Below are positions 31,893 to 40,387 of a stretch of 64,000 bases of DNA, one piece after another; the first letter of the stretch is position 1, and every line of letters starts with the position of its first letter. The notes under the pieces are model-generated. The model ran no database searches and was not told the origin of the DNA. It saw only the letters and a list, made by a program, of their open reading frames with translations. The DNA comes from G963665005 sp963665005 (lineage in GTDB: Bacteria; Bacillota; Clostridia; Christensenellales; SZUA-584): assembly GCA_963665005.2 (NCBI GenBank), contig CAXXTQ010000001.1, forward strand, positions 2,914,001 to 2,978,000, read 5' to 3'. The position numbers and the translations under genes were made by a program.

Positions 31893-32864
31893 TTATCCCC
31901 TTCGGTTTTCGTGTTTTTCATACGCCTTTATGATACGCTGTACAAGTACGTGCCTCACCACGTCCTTGTGCGTTAAAAACTGCACGCTTATGTTCTCCAC
32001 ACCTTCGAGTATGGATATGCATTGCTTAAGCCCGCTTCTTTTTTCTTTGGGCAAATCTATCTGCGTTATGTCTCCCGTTACTACAACTTTGGAATTTTCC
32101 CCGAAACGCGTAAGAAACATTTTCATCTGCGCTTCGGTACAGTTTTGCGCTTCGTCCAATACTATAAAAGCGTCAGAAAGAGTACGCCCGCGCATATAAG
32201 CTAATGGCGCAACCTCTATAATGCCGCGCTCCGAGAGCCTTGCGAAAGATTCCGCGCCCAAAAACTCATACAGCGCGTCGTATAACGGCCGAAGGTACGG
32301 GTCTACTTTGTTCTGCAGGTCACCGGGCAAAAATCCGAGGCTCTCCCCCGCTTCTACAGCCGGGCGCGTAAGTATAATTCTTTCTACCTCTTTGTTTTTA
32401 AGCGCTACTACCGCCATAGCCATAGCAAGATATGTCTTGCCCGTTCCGGCAGGCCCAATCGCGAACACCATGGTATTTTCACGTATCGCTTTTACATACC
32501 TTTTCTGCCCTATAGTTCTGCTTTTTACCTGTCTGCCTTTGTGGGTAATGGCGATAACGTCCGCCATAATTTCTTCAATGGCGTCCGCATTGCCTTCTCT
32601 TGCAAGCTCGACTGCATATCGTATTTTAGACAAATCTATTTTATCATGCCGACGAAGCATACCAAGAAGCTTGTCCACCACAATTTTTGCAAGCTCTGCG
32701 TCTTCGGGCTTTCCGAATATTGCGATATGCGTGTTTCGCGAAATAATGCTCGTTCCCGTTTCTTTTTCTATCGCTTTCGCGTTTTCGTCAAACGCCCCGA
32801 AAAGCGAAATCAGCTGCTCCATGTTGTCAACTTCTACACCAAGTTCAACGTTATTGTGTTCCAA
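31893..32864 (-). CDS. PhoH-family ATPase
   Basis: A cytosolic P-loop ATPase of 323 residues. An N-terminal KH-like part (1-100) precedes the PhoH domain with Walker A GPAGTGKTYLA (about 137-147), PAVEAGESLGFLPG and Walker B FIVLDEAQNC. Members next to ybeY (PhoH/YbeZ) are thought to act with it on RNA as helicase-like partners. It starts with TTG after GGAGGA and lies three bases from pgpH. Confidence 0.93.
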   Translation of the reverse strand: MEHNNVELGVEVDNMEQLISLFGAFDENAKAIEKETGTSIISRNTHIAIFGKPEDAELAKIVVDKLLGMLRRHDKIDLSKIRYAVELAREGNADAIEEIMADVIAITHKGRQVKSRTIGQKRYVKAIRENTMVFAIGPAGTGKTYLAMAMAVVALKNKEVERIILTRPAVEAGESLGFLPGDLQNKVDPYLRPLYDALYEFLGAESFARLSERGIIEVAPLAYMRGRTLSDAFIVLDEAQNCTEAQMKMFLTRFGENSKVVVTGDITQIDLPKEKRSGLKQCISILEGVENISVQFLTHKDVVRHVLVQRIIKAYEKHENRRG

Positions 32865-32867
32865 ATA

Positions 32868-34034
32868 TTATTCCTCCAAATAAACCGCTTTTCCTATGTC
32901 CTCCTGCGTCTGCAGATATACAGTCACAGCCAGGGTATCGTCACTCACCTCAAAAAACGCGCTGTGCCCAGTTATCTTAATCTCGGGCGCAACCTTTGCC
33001 TTTGCTTTATAATACGCTCTTTCTTCAAGATAAACTTTAAGCTTCTGCAAATCCGCAGGAGTTTTTATAACTTCTACTTCGCTGTGCCTAAGCACAGCCA
33101 CCTTTACGGGCAAAAAAAGCCTTCCGCCTATATAATATTCATCTTCTACTTTCGTATCATATTCGTCAAACGAACACTGTCCGTCTATCGCCGCACTGTC
33201 TTGTCCTATGTTTATTATGCGCTGCGTCTGTGTCCTGCCCGTCTGCTTTCTCGTTTGCTCAAAAATCGGTTTGCTTTCTTTTGCGGTATACCAGACGCTG
33301 GCGATAACTTCCCCGCGCGCCGCAAAAAGCATACGCGGCATATTTTCGTCCCATATAAGGCCGGAGATTAAAATATCTCCCTTTCTTACCGTATCACCAG
33401 GGCTGACCTCCGCCCGTCCGCAAAGCGCCGTAACACTCTCTATAAATCCGTCTTTTTCCGCCACTATGTTGCACGGCGTGTCCTCGTCTATTATCTCGGG
33501 GATTGGCTCTGCCGGCACGATTTCTACATATACCACAACGCCTTTTATGCTAATATTCATCCAGGCGAATTCTTCATGCTCTATTATTATGCGTGTCTGC
33601 GCTTTATCTAGGTCTAAACCGCCCTTATAAGCGCCCGGCTCTATACCCTGCTCAGCAAGCTCTGCTAAAACCGCCTTAGTTTCTTCTATTCCCGAAATCC
33701 TTATATCCCAAACAAAAAACGAAGATATTATGCCCGCTATCGCTAAGATTATCAATCCAAACAGCAGCGTTTTTCTGTGCGTTATCCATTTAACCCCGAA
33801 AGGCACTCCGCCTTTTTTCAAAACGGTGATTTTATATCTGCCGGACGCGGTCTGCGTAAGCCTGTCAAACCCCGAGGCGCTAAGCGTTGCATGCAGCACG
33901 GTATAAGAAAACCGCGATACGTCAAACACTCTTATGCCTTGTCTTGCAGCAGTGTTTAAAAACTTTTCAAGAGACAGGCCTTCTATGCGTATCATAACAT
34001 ATCCACAAATAAAATTCCATATTCTAAAAACCAA
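32868..34034 (-). CDS. yqfD: sporulation protein YqfD
   Basis: A 388-residue protein made in the mother cell in Bacillus under sigma-E. Features are the N-terminal WNFICGYVMIRIEGLSLEKFLN, a membrane helix (about 93-115, TLLFGLIILAIAGIISSFFVW), and a large extracytoplasmic domain with IKGVVVYVEIVPAEPIPE and ALCGRAEVSPGDTVRKGDILISG. The last block resembles the stage IV sporulation YqfD consensus. It starts with TTG. It follows yqfC, which is the standard arrangement and supports spore formation by this organism. Confidence 0.92.
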   Translation of the reverse strand: MVFRIWNFICGYVMIRIEGLSLEKFLNTAARQGIRVFDVSRFSYTVLHATLSASGFDRLTQTASGRYKITVLKKGGVPFGVKWITHRKTLLFGLIILAIAGIISSFFVWDIRISGIEETKAVLAELAEQGIEPGAYKGGLDLDKAQTRIIIEHEEFAWMNISIKGVVVYVEIVPAEPIPEIIDEDTPCNIVAEKDGFIESVTALCGRAEVSPGDTVRKGDILISGLIWDENMPRMLFAARGEVIASVWYTAKESKPIFEQTRKQTGRTQTQRIINIGQDSAAIDGQCSFDEYDTKVEDEYYIGGRLFLPVKVAVLRHSEVEVIKTPADLQKLKVYLEERAYYKAKAKVAPEIKITGHSAFFEVSDDTLAVTVYLQTQEDIGKAVYLEE

Positions 34035-34052
34035 AGTACCAGCCTCTTTTAC

Positions 34053-34349
34053 TCAAAACTTTTCTAGCTTTATGCTATCTATTTTGCCTTTTATCGCGGC
34101 ATCATCACGGCCAAAGCGCAGCAGTGTTAAGCCGTCTCCTTTTATTATAAGATTGTGTCCGCCTATGTTTATGTTAACGCGCTTTTGTGTATATTCGACT
34201 ACGCCTTTGTGGTTCTCTAAATAAACGTCGGTGTTGTCTATCATAATAAGGCGCATGCATCCTGCCGCTTCGGGTGCAAGATCAAATTTCTGGACTATTT
34301 TCTTTTTAACCTGATTTATTTTTGCTTTCAAGCTTGTGCCTTTCCGCAT
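34053..34349 (-). CDS. yqfC: sporulation protein YqfC
   Basis: A 98-residue protein of the YabP/YqfC family. The family core is visible as RLIMIDNTDVYLENHKGVVEYTQKRVNINIGGHNLIIKG and LRFGRDDAAIKGKIDSI. In Bacillus it is made under sigma-E in the mother cell. The start is not fully decided: an ATG at 34349 has no clear binding site, while a TTG at 34331 is preceded by GGAAAGG. It is first in the yqfCD-phoH operon, directly after the nfeD terminator. Confidence 0.9.
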   Translation of the reverse strand: MRKGTSLKAKINQVKKKIVQKFDLAPEAAGCMRLIMIDNTDVYLENHKGVVEYTQKRVNINIGGHNLIIKGDGLTLLRFGRDDAAIKGKIDSIKLEKF

Positions 34350-34404
34350 GAATATTTCGCGGCTGCCCCAGTCCGCAGTTTTCTTTATAAATTTTATGCC
34401 GCGT

Positions 34405-34438
34405 AAATAAAAAAAAGAAGGCCTGTTAAAAGCCTTCT
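34405..34438 (-). terminator. terminator after the nfeD-like gene
   Basis: AGAAGGC pairs with GCCTTCT and is followed on the minus strand by a run of T. It separates nfeD from yqfC, so yqfC needs its own promoter within about 55 bases. Confidence 0.85.
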
Positions 34439-34463
34439 AATGTTTGTGTTTTGGTTTTTATTT

Positions 34464-35756
34464 TCAGCTTGGCTCGTCCACTACTATTCTTCCGGGTGTA
34501 TGCTCGACAACGATTATCTCGCTGTCTTTGGCTATATACGCTCCCGAAGTTACTACGGGATAACGCACGCCGTCTATTCTAGCCGTGCCCGCCGGGCGCA
34601 AAACCGTAAGCGCAATGCCTTTTTTCCCCACAAGGCTTGGAATATGCTCGTGGCTGACATACCCCGCTTCGGCAAGCATGTTGTCTCCCAATGCAAGCTT
34701 TCTAAGAAGCCCCAGCCGTTTGAAAAGTTTATACAGCAGAGGCAAAAGTATAAGGCTTCCGACAATGCCTATGCAAAGCACTATCAAGAATGTAGTGATG
34801 TTTCTTGCTGCGAACATCATTCCTGCGGCTATACACACAAACCCCAATATTCCAAAAACACCGAAACCCGGTACTGCTATCTCTATGCCTAAAAGCACAA
34901 GCCCCGCGAAAAACAGCGCCAGGCTCCACCACTCGGCGAATCCCGCGAGAAACCCTCCGAAAAAATACAAAGCGAAACAGATAATAGACATTATACCGAA
35001 AAATCCAAAACCCGCCGTGAATATCTCTATGCCCATGCATACGGCAGCTATAAGAAACAATACGCTAACTACAGCGGTGGACGTCAGAAACTGCGCAGCA
35101 CGCACCGGAAAACTCATAGCCTGCTCCTGCGCTTCGTAGCCTGCGTATCCAAGCATTTTCAGCGCCTCGTCTATTGACGATGCCGTTCCGTCGCTAATGC
35201 CAAGCTCGGCCGCCTTGTTCGCGCTCAGCGACAAAAGCTCTCCTTCTTTGGTCACGCCGTCTATACTGATACGCTTATCTGCGAGAGCGGCTATAACATT
35301 TGTATCTCTCCCTCTTGCCTCGGCGGCGGAAGTGAGTATACCCACCCACGTGGCTATCGTCTTTTCGTCGTTTGGAATAGTCTCGGCCGCGCCTATGACG
35401 GCAGAGTCTGCCATTATTATATTTTCACACGATATAGATACAAGCACACCCGCGCTAAGAGCGTTTCTTGTTATATAACAATCTATAGGAATGTTTGCTT
35501 CGAGTATCACTTTTTTTATGTTGTCCGCTTCTAGTATCTGTCCGCCGTAAGTATCTAAAACGAGTACGATAGGCTGGCCTAAAACTTCGGCTTCGCTGAT
35601 AGCGTCTTCAATGTACGCCGTCATAGCTGCGTTGACTTCGCCCTCAACTTCAAGCAGACGTACGGTATTGTCATCAGCGGCAAATGCTTCGCCTATGAAT
35701 ATGCTGAGTAAACAAAACACAGCAAAAACTATATAGAAAAACTTATATCTTCTCAT
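34464..35756 (-). CDS. NfeD-family membrane-bound serine protease
   Basis: A 430-residue long-form NfeD. It has a signal peptide (about 1-27), a ClpP-like protease domain (about 30-210) with VLVLDTYGG and the Ser nucleophile in RNALSAGVLVSISC, then about five membrane helices (about 230-345) and a C-terminal OB fold (about 365-430: SLVGKKGIALTVLRPAGTARIDG). Long NfeD proteins cleave partner stomatins and help maintain membrane quality. The usual stomatin/flotillin partner is not adjacent here. ATG with AAAGGGAG upstream; transcribed alone. Confidence 0.9.
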   Translation of the reverse strand: MRRYKFFYIVFAVFCLLSIFIGEAFAADDNTVRLLEVEGEVNAAMTAYIEDAISEAEVLGQPIVLVLDTYGGQILEADNIKKVILEANIPIDCYITRNALSAGVLVSISCENIIMADSAVIGAAETIPNDEKTIATWVGILTSAAEARGRDTNVIAALADKRISIDGVTKEGELLSLSANKAAELGISDGTASSIDEALKMLGYAGYEAQEQAMSFPVRAAQFLTSTAVVSVLFLIAAVCMGIEIFTAGFGFFGIMSIICFALYFFGGFLAGFAEWWSLALFFAGLVLLGIEIAVPGFGVFGILGFVCIAAGMMFAARNITTFLIVLCIGIVGSLILLPLLYKLFKRLGLLRKLALGDNMLAEAGYVSHEHIPSLVGKKGIALTVLRPAGTARIDGVRYPVVTSGAYIAKDSEIIVVEHTPGRIVVDEPS

Positions 35757-35809
35757 TGTGTACTCCCTTTCTTAAACACCTGCCTTAAAGCCTTTATTAA
35801 TACTTAAAA

Positions 35810-35848
35810 AATAACAAAACCCGAGAGCAACTGCCTCGGGCTTATTTG
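35810..35848 (-). terminator. terminator of rpsU
   Basis: CCCGAG pairs with CTCGGG around a nine-base loop, followed on the minus strand by TTTTGTTATTTTTT. It lies between rpsU and the nfeD-like gene. Confidence 0.85.
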
Positions 35849-35866
35849 CAATAATTATGTAAGCTC

Positions 35867-36040
35867 TTAGCGCTTTCTCTTACGAGCAGCTTCTGCCTTT
35901 TTCTTTCTCTTGACACTCGGCTTCTCGTAATGCTCGCGCTTTCGAAGCTCTGCCATTGTGCCCTCTCTTGCGGTTAACCGTTTAAACCTCTTTAAAGCAT
36001 TCTCTAAAGATTCGTTTTCACCGACACGTATTTCTGCCAC
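35867..36040 (-). CDS. rpsU: 30S ribosomal protein S21
   Basis: A small basic ribosomal protein of 57 residues. The sequence AEIRVGENESLENALKRFKR and KREHYEKPSVKRKKK are diagnostic. I start at the GTG at 36040, preceded by GGAGGG; the nine-codon upstream extension is not part of S21. It is transcribed alone here rather than with yqeY as in Bacillus. Confidence 0.97.
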   Translation of the reverse strand: MAEIRVGENESLENALKRFKRLTAREGTMAELRKREHYEKPSVKRKKKAEAARKRKR

Positions 36041-36172
36041 TAATTTACCCTCCCTCCCATATCCCACGGGACATTTTGCCCGACAATGGGAGTTTTTTAA
36101 CTCAAATGTATTATAGTCAACGAGTTTAAAAAAGTCAACCTTAGATTGCTTACAGTTTTTTGCTCGAGCTTA

Positions 36173-37078
36173 TTATTTCGCCCTTAATTTACATAGCGCG
36201 CGCTCAAAATACTCGGGAAGCGGCGCGTTAAACTCTAACTCTTCGCTCGTTCCCGGATGGCGCAGAATAAGTGTTTTTGCGTGCAATAACTGGCCTTTGC
36301 TGTGTAATTTGGGGTTTTTGGACCCGTATACCGTGTCTGCCGCCACCGGCCTTTTTATACTTGCCAGATGCACTCTTATCTGATGTGTGCGCCCTGTTTC
36401 CAGTTCTGCTTGAATATATGTAAATTCTCCGAATCTTTCGAGTACTCGTATTTTTGTGACTGCATTTCTGCCGTTTTCGTCTACAGCCATCTTTTTCCTG
36501 TCTTTTTTGCTTCGGGCTATGCTTTTATCTATAATCAGTTCATCCTGCTTAATGTTGCCGTGTACAATAGCCTCATATATTCTTCTTGCGTTTTTGCTTT
36601 TTATCTGCTCGGCAAGAGAGATATGAGCCTCGTCATTTTTCGCGATCACCAAAAGCCCTGAAGTATCTTTATCTATTCTATGCACAATACCCGGGCGTAT
36701 CTGCCCGTTTATTCCCGACAAATCTTTCAAATGAAAAAGCAGCGCGTTTACAAGCGTTCCCGTATAGTTGCCCGGCGCGGGATGCACGACCATTCCCTGC
36801 CGTTTGTTTATTACGGCTATATACTCATCCTCAAACACTATGTCTATAGGCATATCCTCGGGCAGAGCCTGTATCTCGCTCGGCTCACCAATACGAACGG
36901 TAATAATATCTCCTATGCGTATCTTTTCGCCCGGTTTTGCCGCTTTTTCGTTTATGAGCACATCGCCCGCCGTAATAGCGTTTTTAATGCGCGACCTCGA
37001 AAGCGGCATATTATCGGCAAGAAATTTATCCAGCCTGTCCGCTTTTTTCTCCGCGACGATTTTGGTTTGCTTTTCCAT
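36173..37078 (-). CDS. RluD-type pseudouridine synthase
   Basis: A 302-residue pseudouridine synthase, probably for 23S rRNA. The S4 domain is N-terminal (DRLDKFLADNMPLSRSRIKNAITAGDVLINEK). The catalytic motif is HRIDKDTSGLLVIA, with the expected Asp, and the later GRTHQIRVHLASI motif is intact. Unlike the divergent paralogue at 13466, all key residues are kept. The start is uncertain: ATGs occur at 37078 and 37099, and I prefer the nearer one because it opens the conserved part. lspA, its usual neighbour, lies at 39201, separated by the lipA-lplA pair. Confidence 0.9.
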   Translation of the reverse strand: MEKQTKIVAEKKADRLDKFLADNMPLSRSRIKNAITAGDVLINEKAAKPGEKIRIGDIITVRIGEPSEIQALPEDMPIDIVFEDEYIAVINKRQGMVVHPAPGNYTGTLVNALLFHLKDLSGINGQIRPGIVHRIDKDTSGLLVIAKNDEAHISLAEQIKSKNARRIYEAIVHGNIKQDELIIDKSIARSKKDRKKMAVDENGRNAVTKIRVLERFGEFTYIQAELETGRTHQIRVHLASIKRPVAADTVYGSKNPKLHSKGQLLHAKTLILRHPGTSEELEFNAPLPEYFERALCKLRAK

Positions 37079-37194
37079 GCCTAATATATTACCACTCATT
37101 TTAATCAATATCAATGAGTACGGGTATTAGCAGCAGGCACGGCAGGGCGTATACGTTAATATTATATAATATGATTTTTATAAGAAAGCTTGCT

Positions 37195-37222
37195 TTGTTT
37201 TGCTTGTCTAATGTATTATAAT
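37195..37222 (+). promoter_or_regulatory. promoter of lipA-lplA
   Basis: TTGTTT (37195-37200), 16 bases, TATAAT (37217-37222), about 30 bases before lipA. Confidence 0.6.
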
Positions 37223-37253
37223 GTCTATATTAAAAAAGATTGGATATGTTTAA

Positions 37254-38117
37254 ATGGCGATATTAAAAAAACCCGAATGGCTGAAAATGAAAGTTAACTT
37301 TGAGGCAGTGGCAGAGATGGAGAAAATTCTACGCTCTTTGTCGCTGCATACTGTATGCGAAAACGCGAACTGCCCAAACCGCGGCGAGTGCTTTAAAAAC
37401 AAAACGGCTACTTTTATGATACTCGGCGAAAACTGCACAAGAAACTGCCGGTTCTGTGCCGTAAGCAAAGGAAAACCTACCCCTTTAGACCCTAATGAAC
37501 CGGGCAATGTCGCCATAGCCGCGCAAAAGCTCGGATTGCGGCACACAGTCGTTACAAGCGTAACAAGAGACGACCTTCCCGACGGCGGCGCGGCGCATTT
37601 CGCGCAAACAATCAGAGAACTAAAAAAGCTTATGCCAAAAAGCACGGTAGAAGTGCTCATACCCGATTTTCAGGGCAGCCTTGACGCTCTTAAAATCGTT
37701 ATAGACGCGCGGCCCGACATAATAAATCACAACATAGAAACGGTACCGTCGCTTTATAAAACAGTGCGCCCTATGGCTATATACGAAAGGTCGCTCGAAC
37801 TTCTAAAACGCGTAAAGAAGTACGGAAACGGCATACACAGCAAAACGGGTATTATGGTGGGGCTCGGCGAAACTCAGGATGAAGTGCTTGGCGTAATGGA
37901 CGACCTTATAAAAGCAGAGTGCGATATGTTGACCATAGGCCAGTACCTATCGCCGTCAAAACAGCATTTGGAAGTCGCCGAATATATAACGCCCGCGCAG
38001 TTTGATGAATATAAACGGCTGGGCTTAAAAAAAGGCTTTACGTATATTGCAAGCGGCCCTCTTGTCCGAAGCTCGTATAACGCCATTGAAGGCATGAAAG
38101 AAATGGAAAAGAAATAA
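37254..38117 (+). CDS. lipA: lipoyl synthase
   Basis: A radical-SAM enzyme that inserts two sulfurs into octanoyl groups on lipoyl domains. It has 287 residues. The auxiliary cluster motif is CENANCPNRGEC and the radical-SAM motif is CTRNCRFC. Later conserved blocks are VTSVTRDDLPDGGA, NHNIETVPSLYKTVRP and the C-terminal GPLVRSSYNA, whose Ser is the auxiliary-cluster ligand. The stop shares a base with the lplA start codon. No lipB or lipM is nearby. Confidence 0.96.
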   Translation: MAILKKPEWLKMKVNFEAVAEMEKILRSLSLHTVCENANCPNRGECFKNKTATFMILGENCTRNCRFCAVSKGKPTPLDPNEPGNVAIAAQKLGLRHTVVTSVTRDDLPDGGAAHFAQTIRELKKLMPKSTVEVLIPDFQGSLDALKIVIDARPDIINHNIETVPSLYKTVRPMAIYERSLELLKRVKKYGNGIHSKTGIMVGLGETQDEVLGVMDDLIKAECDMLTIGQYLSPSKQHLEVAEYITPAQFDEYKRLGLKKGFTYIASGPLVRSSYNAIEGMKEMEKK

Positions 38118-39094
38118 TGGTTTATTTAAAAAGCGACAGCACAGACGCCAATTTTAACTTCGCGCTCGAAAAATATGCTATAGAAGAGCTTGACATAGCA
38201 AAAGAATATTTCATGTTTTGGAGAACGGCCCCTACGCTTATGGTAGGAAGGTACCAAAACACTCTTGCCGAAATCAACATGCCTTTCGCGAAAGCAAATA
38301 ATATAAACATAGTGCGCAGAATCACGGGAGGCGGTACTATCTATACAGACGAGAACGGCTGGCAGTTTTCTTTTATCGTTAAACAAACGGGCAGCAAAAA
38401 AATAGAATTCGGAACGTTTACCAAACCTATAATAGACGCTTTAAAATCTCTCGGCGTAAACGCATACAAAAGCGGCAGAAACGACCTTGTTATAGACGAA
38501 AAAAAGATTTCGGGCAACGCGCAGTATATACGCAAAGATGTAGTACTCCATCACGGTTCGTTATTGTTTGATACAGATTTAGAACAGCTTGTGCGCGCAC
38601 TTAACGTCGCCGATGAAAAGATAATATCAAAAGGGATTGCATCGGTACGCCAAAGAGTCACAAACATCGCAGATTATCTTGAAGAGAAAATAGACAGCAC
38701 GCAGTTTCGCGATGTTATGCTAAAATTCTTGCTAAAAGACATGGAAACATACGAGCTGACAAAAAATGATATAGATAGAGTTAAGCAAATAAAGCAGTCG
38801 TTTTTTGATAAATGGGAATGGAACTTTGGAAACAATCCGAAATTTAATATAACAAAAGAAAAAAGGTTTGCGGGCGGAAAGCTTATGGTACAGTCTTTTG
38901 TAGAAAAAGGCAACATCACGCAGATTAATTTTTACGGCGATTTTTTCGCCAAAGAAGGGTTGTCTGATTTAGAGAAAAAACTAGCGGGATGCCTGTATAA
39001 AGAAGACGAAATCAAAAAGCTTCTCGAGTCGGAAAACGCAGAAGACTATTTTTATAATATTACACTCGAAGAATTATTGAGCTGTATTATATAA
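38117..39094 (+). CDS. lplA: lipoate--protein ligase
   Basis: It activates lipoate (or octanoate) with ATP and attaches it to lipoyl domains. It has 325 residues. The ligand-binding stretch is RRITGGGTIYTDENGWQFSF, and KISGNAQYIRKDVVLHHGSLLFDTD is the conserved downstream block with the catalytic Lys. The C-terminal domain is the accessory LplA domain. It overlaps lipA by one base, so the two are one operon. The pair would serve 2-oxoacid dehydrogenases or the glycine cleavage system encoded elsewhere. Confidence 0.93.
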   Translation: MVYLKSDSTDANFNFALEKYAIEELDIAKEYFMFWRTAPTLMVGRYQNTLAEINMPFAKANNINIVRRITGGGTIYTDENGWQFSFIVKQTGSKKIEFGTFTKPIIDALKSLGVNAYKSGRNDLVIDEKKISGNAQYIRKDVVLHHGSLLFDTDLEQLVRALNVADEKIISKGIASVRQRVTNIADYLEEKIDSTQFRDVMLKFLLKDMETYELTKNDIDRVKQIKQSFFDKWEWNFGNNPKFNITKEKRFAGGKLMVQSFVEKGNITQINFYGDFFAKEGLSDLEKKLAGCLYKEDEIKKLLESENAEDYFYNITLEELLSCII

Positions 39095-39107
39095 GAAACT
39101 GTTTTAG

Positions 39108-39189
39108 TGTCATCAGAGCCCAAAGGCGAAGAATCTTTTGCACAAATTTTTTAAAATTCTTCATTCGCTTCGCTCTTTTAAAAATGACA
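39108..39189. repeat. short inverted-repeat element of the TGTCAT...GAAGAATCTT type
   Basis: About 82 bases with imperfect inverted ends. The left end reads TGTCATCAGAGCC then GGCGAAGAATCTTTT, and the right end (complement) reads TGTCATTTTTAAAAGAGCGAAGCGAATGAAGAATTTT. It resembles the widespread TGTCATTCTGAGCGAAGCGAAGAATC repeats of bacterial intergenic regions. It lies between convergent lplA and lspA and may also act as a terminator hairpin. Confidence 0.7.
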
Positions 39190-39200
39190 TCAGATAATAT

Positions 39201-39725
39201 TTATTCTGCGGTATCTTTATTTTCTTGCTCTGTTTTTGTGTGTTTAGCGAAAAGGCGCTTGCCGTCTTTTTCTTTATAGATAAATATTATATACACGCCA
39301 AGAAGTATAGAGCCGACCACGAGGCACGCATCGGCGACGTTGAACACCCACGGGAAAAATCCTATTCCCGAAAAATCGAACATGTCGCGCACATAGCCAA
39401 ACAATACCCTGTCGATAAAATTTCCAAGCGCGCCGCTAATGATAAGTGAAAGTGTTATTTTTAAAAACAATTTCTGTATTTTTCTTGTCTTTATCATAAA
39501 TACAGTTGCCGCAATAAGTATAACGCTTGTTATAATAATGAAAAATACCTGAGACCCCGGTAAAATACCAAAAGACGCACCTGGATTTGGGACATATGTT
39601 AAATGAAATATATCTTTTATTATTGGCACAGAGTGCCCCGGTGCCTCTAATAACATAGGTACCAGTAAAAACTTGGTAAGCTGATCCGCCGCAACCGCCG
39701 CAGCAATAATGATTATCTGTAACAT
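39201..39725 (-). CDS. lspA: lipoprotein signal peptidase (signal peptidase II)
   Basis: An aspartic protease in the membrane that removes the signal peptide of prolipoproteins. It has 174 residues and four membrane helices. The first catalytic Asp is in GALGNFIDRV and the second in FNVADACLVVG; NPGASFGILPG is the conserved first-loop motif. A charged C-terminal tail follows the last helix. ATG with GGAGG. It is in an apparent operon with plsY upstream. Confidence 0.96.
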   Translation of the reverse strand: MLQIIIIAAAVAADQLTKFLLVPMLLEAPGHSVPIIKDIFHLTYVPNPGASFGILPGSQVFFIIITSVILIAATVFMIKTRKIQKLFLKITLSLIISGALGNFIDRVLFGYVRDMFDFSGIGFFPWVFNVADACLVVGSILLGVYIIFIYKEKDGKRLFAKHTKTEQENKDTAE

Positions 39726-39736
39726 TAAATCCTCCG

Positions 39737-40369
39737 TTAAAGCTGTGTTTCTTTGCCTTCAGCAAGCCTTTGTATATTTTTCCTGTGTGAATAGAGCACA
39801 AGTGCCAGCAAAAGCGCACACGTACCGTGATGCCAGAAATTGCCCCAGTAAAAAATAAGTGAGCATACGAAAATGAGCGCTGTGCCTGTAAGCGAACCAA
39901 CCGACATGGTTTTAGTGATTGCTATAAGAATTATAGCTATTCCGAACACAGCCGCCGCCGGAAGAGGCATCATAATAAGAAAAACTCCGAAACTTGTGGC
40001 TACGCCCTTGCCGCCTTTAAACTTAAGAAATACCGGCCAGATATGCCCCAGCACCGCCGCAAGCCCGCCGATATATACAGCCAGCTGTCCCGAAAGCTCT
40101 GTAACGGGAGTACCGGCAAAAAAAGCGCCGAGTTCTCCGAATAGCAAAAGAGCGATAAGCGAAGCAGCCGCGCCTTTCAGCACATCGCCGAGAAAGGTAA
40201 TAAGCCCTATAGCCCATCCATAATTACGGATAGCGTTTGCAGTACCGGCATTTCCGCTTCCTACGTCTCTTATATCTTTGCCCTTAAAAATCTTTCCCGT
40301 TAAATATCCAAATGATATACAACCTATAAGATATCCTATTACCGCACTTAAAATATAGTTTAGAACCAT
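39737..40369 (-). CDS. plsY: acyl-phosphate glycerol-3-phosphate acyltransferase
   Basis: A membrane acyltransferase that makes lysophosphatidic acid from acyl-phosphate produced by PlsX (gene at 46064). It has 210 residues with about five to seven helices. The three conserved loops are visible: GSGNAGTANAIRNYG, KFKGGKGVATSFGVF and HRKNIQRLAEGKE. It follows der by 18 bases and precedes lspA by 11. Confidence 0.96.
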   Translation of the reverse strand: MVLNYILSAVIGYLIGCISFGYLTGKIFKGKDIRDVGSGNAGTANAIRNYGWAIGLITFLGDVLKGAAASLIALLLFGELGAFFAGTPVTELSGQLAVYIGGLAAVLGHIWPVFLKFKGGKGVATSFGVFLIMMPLPAAAVFGIAIILIAITKTMSVGSLTGTALIFVCSLIFYWGNFWHHGTCALLLALVLYSHRKNIQRLAEGKETQL

Positions 40370-40387
40370 AACCTAAACCTCCCTGCC

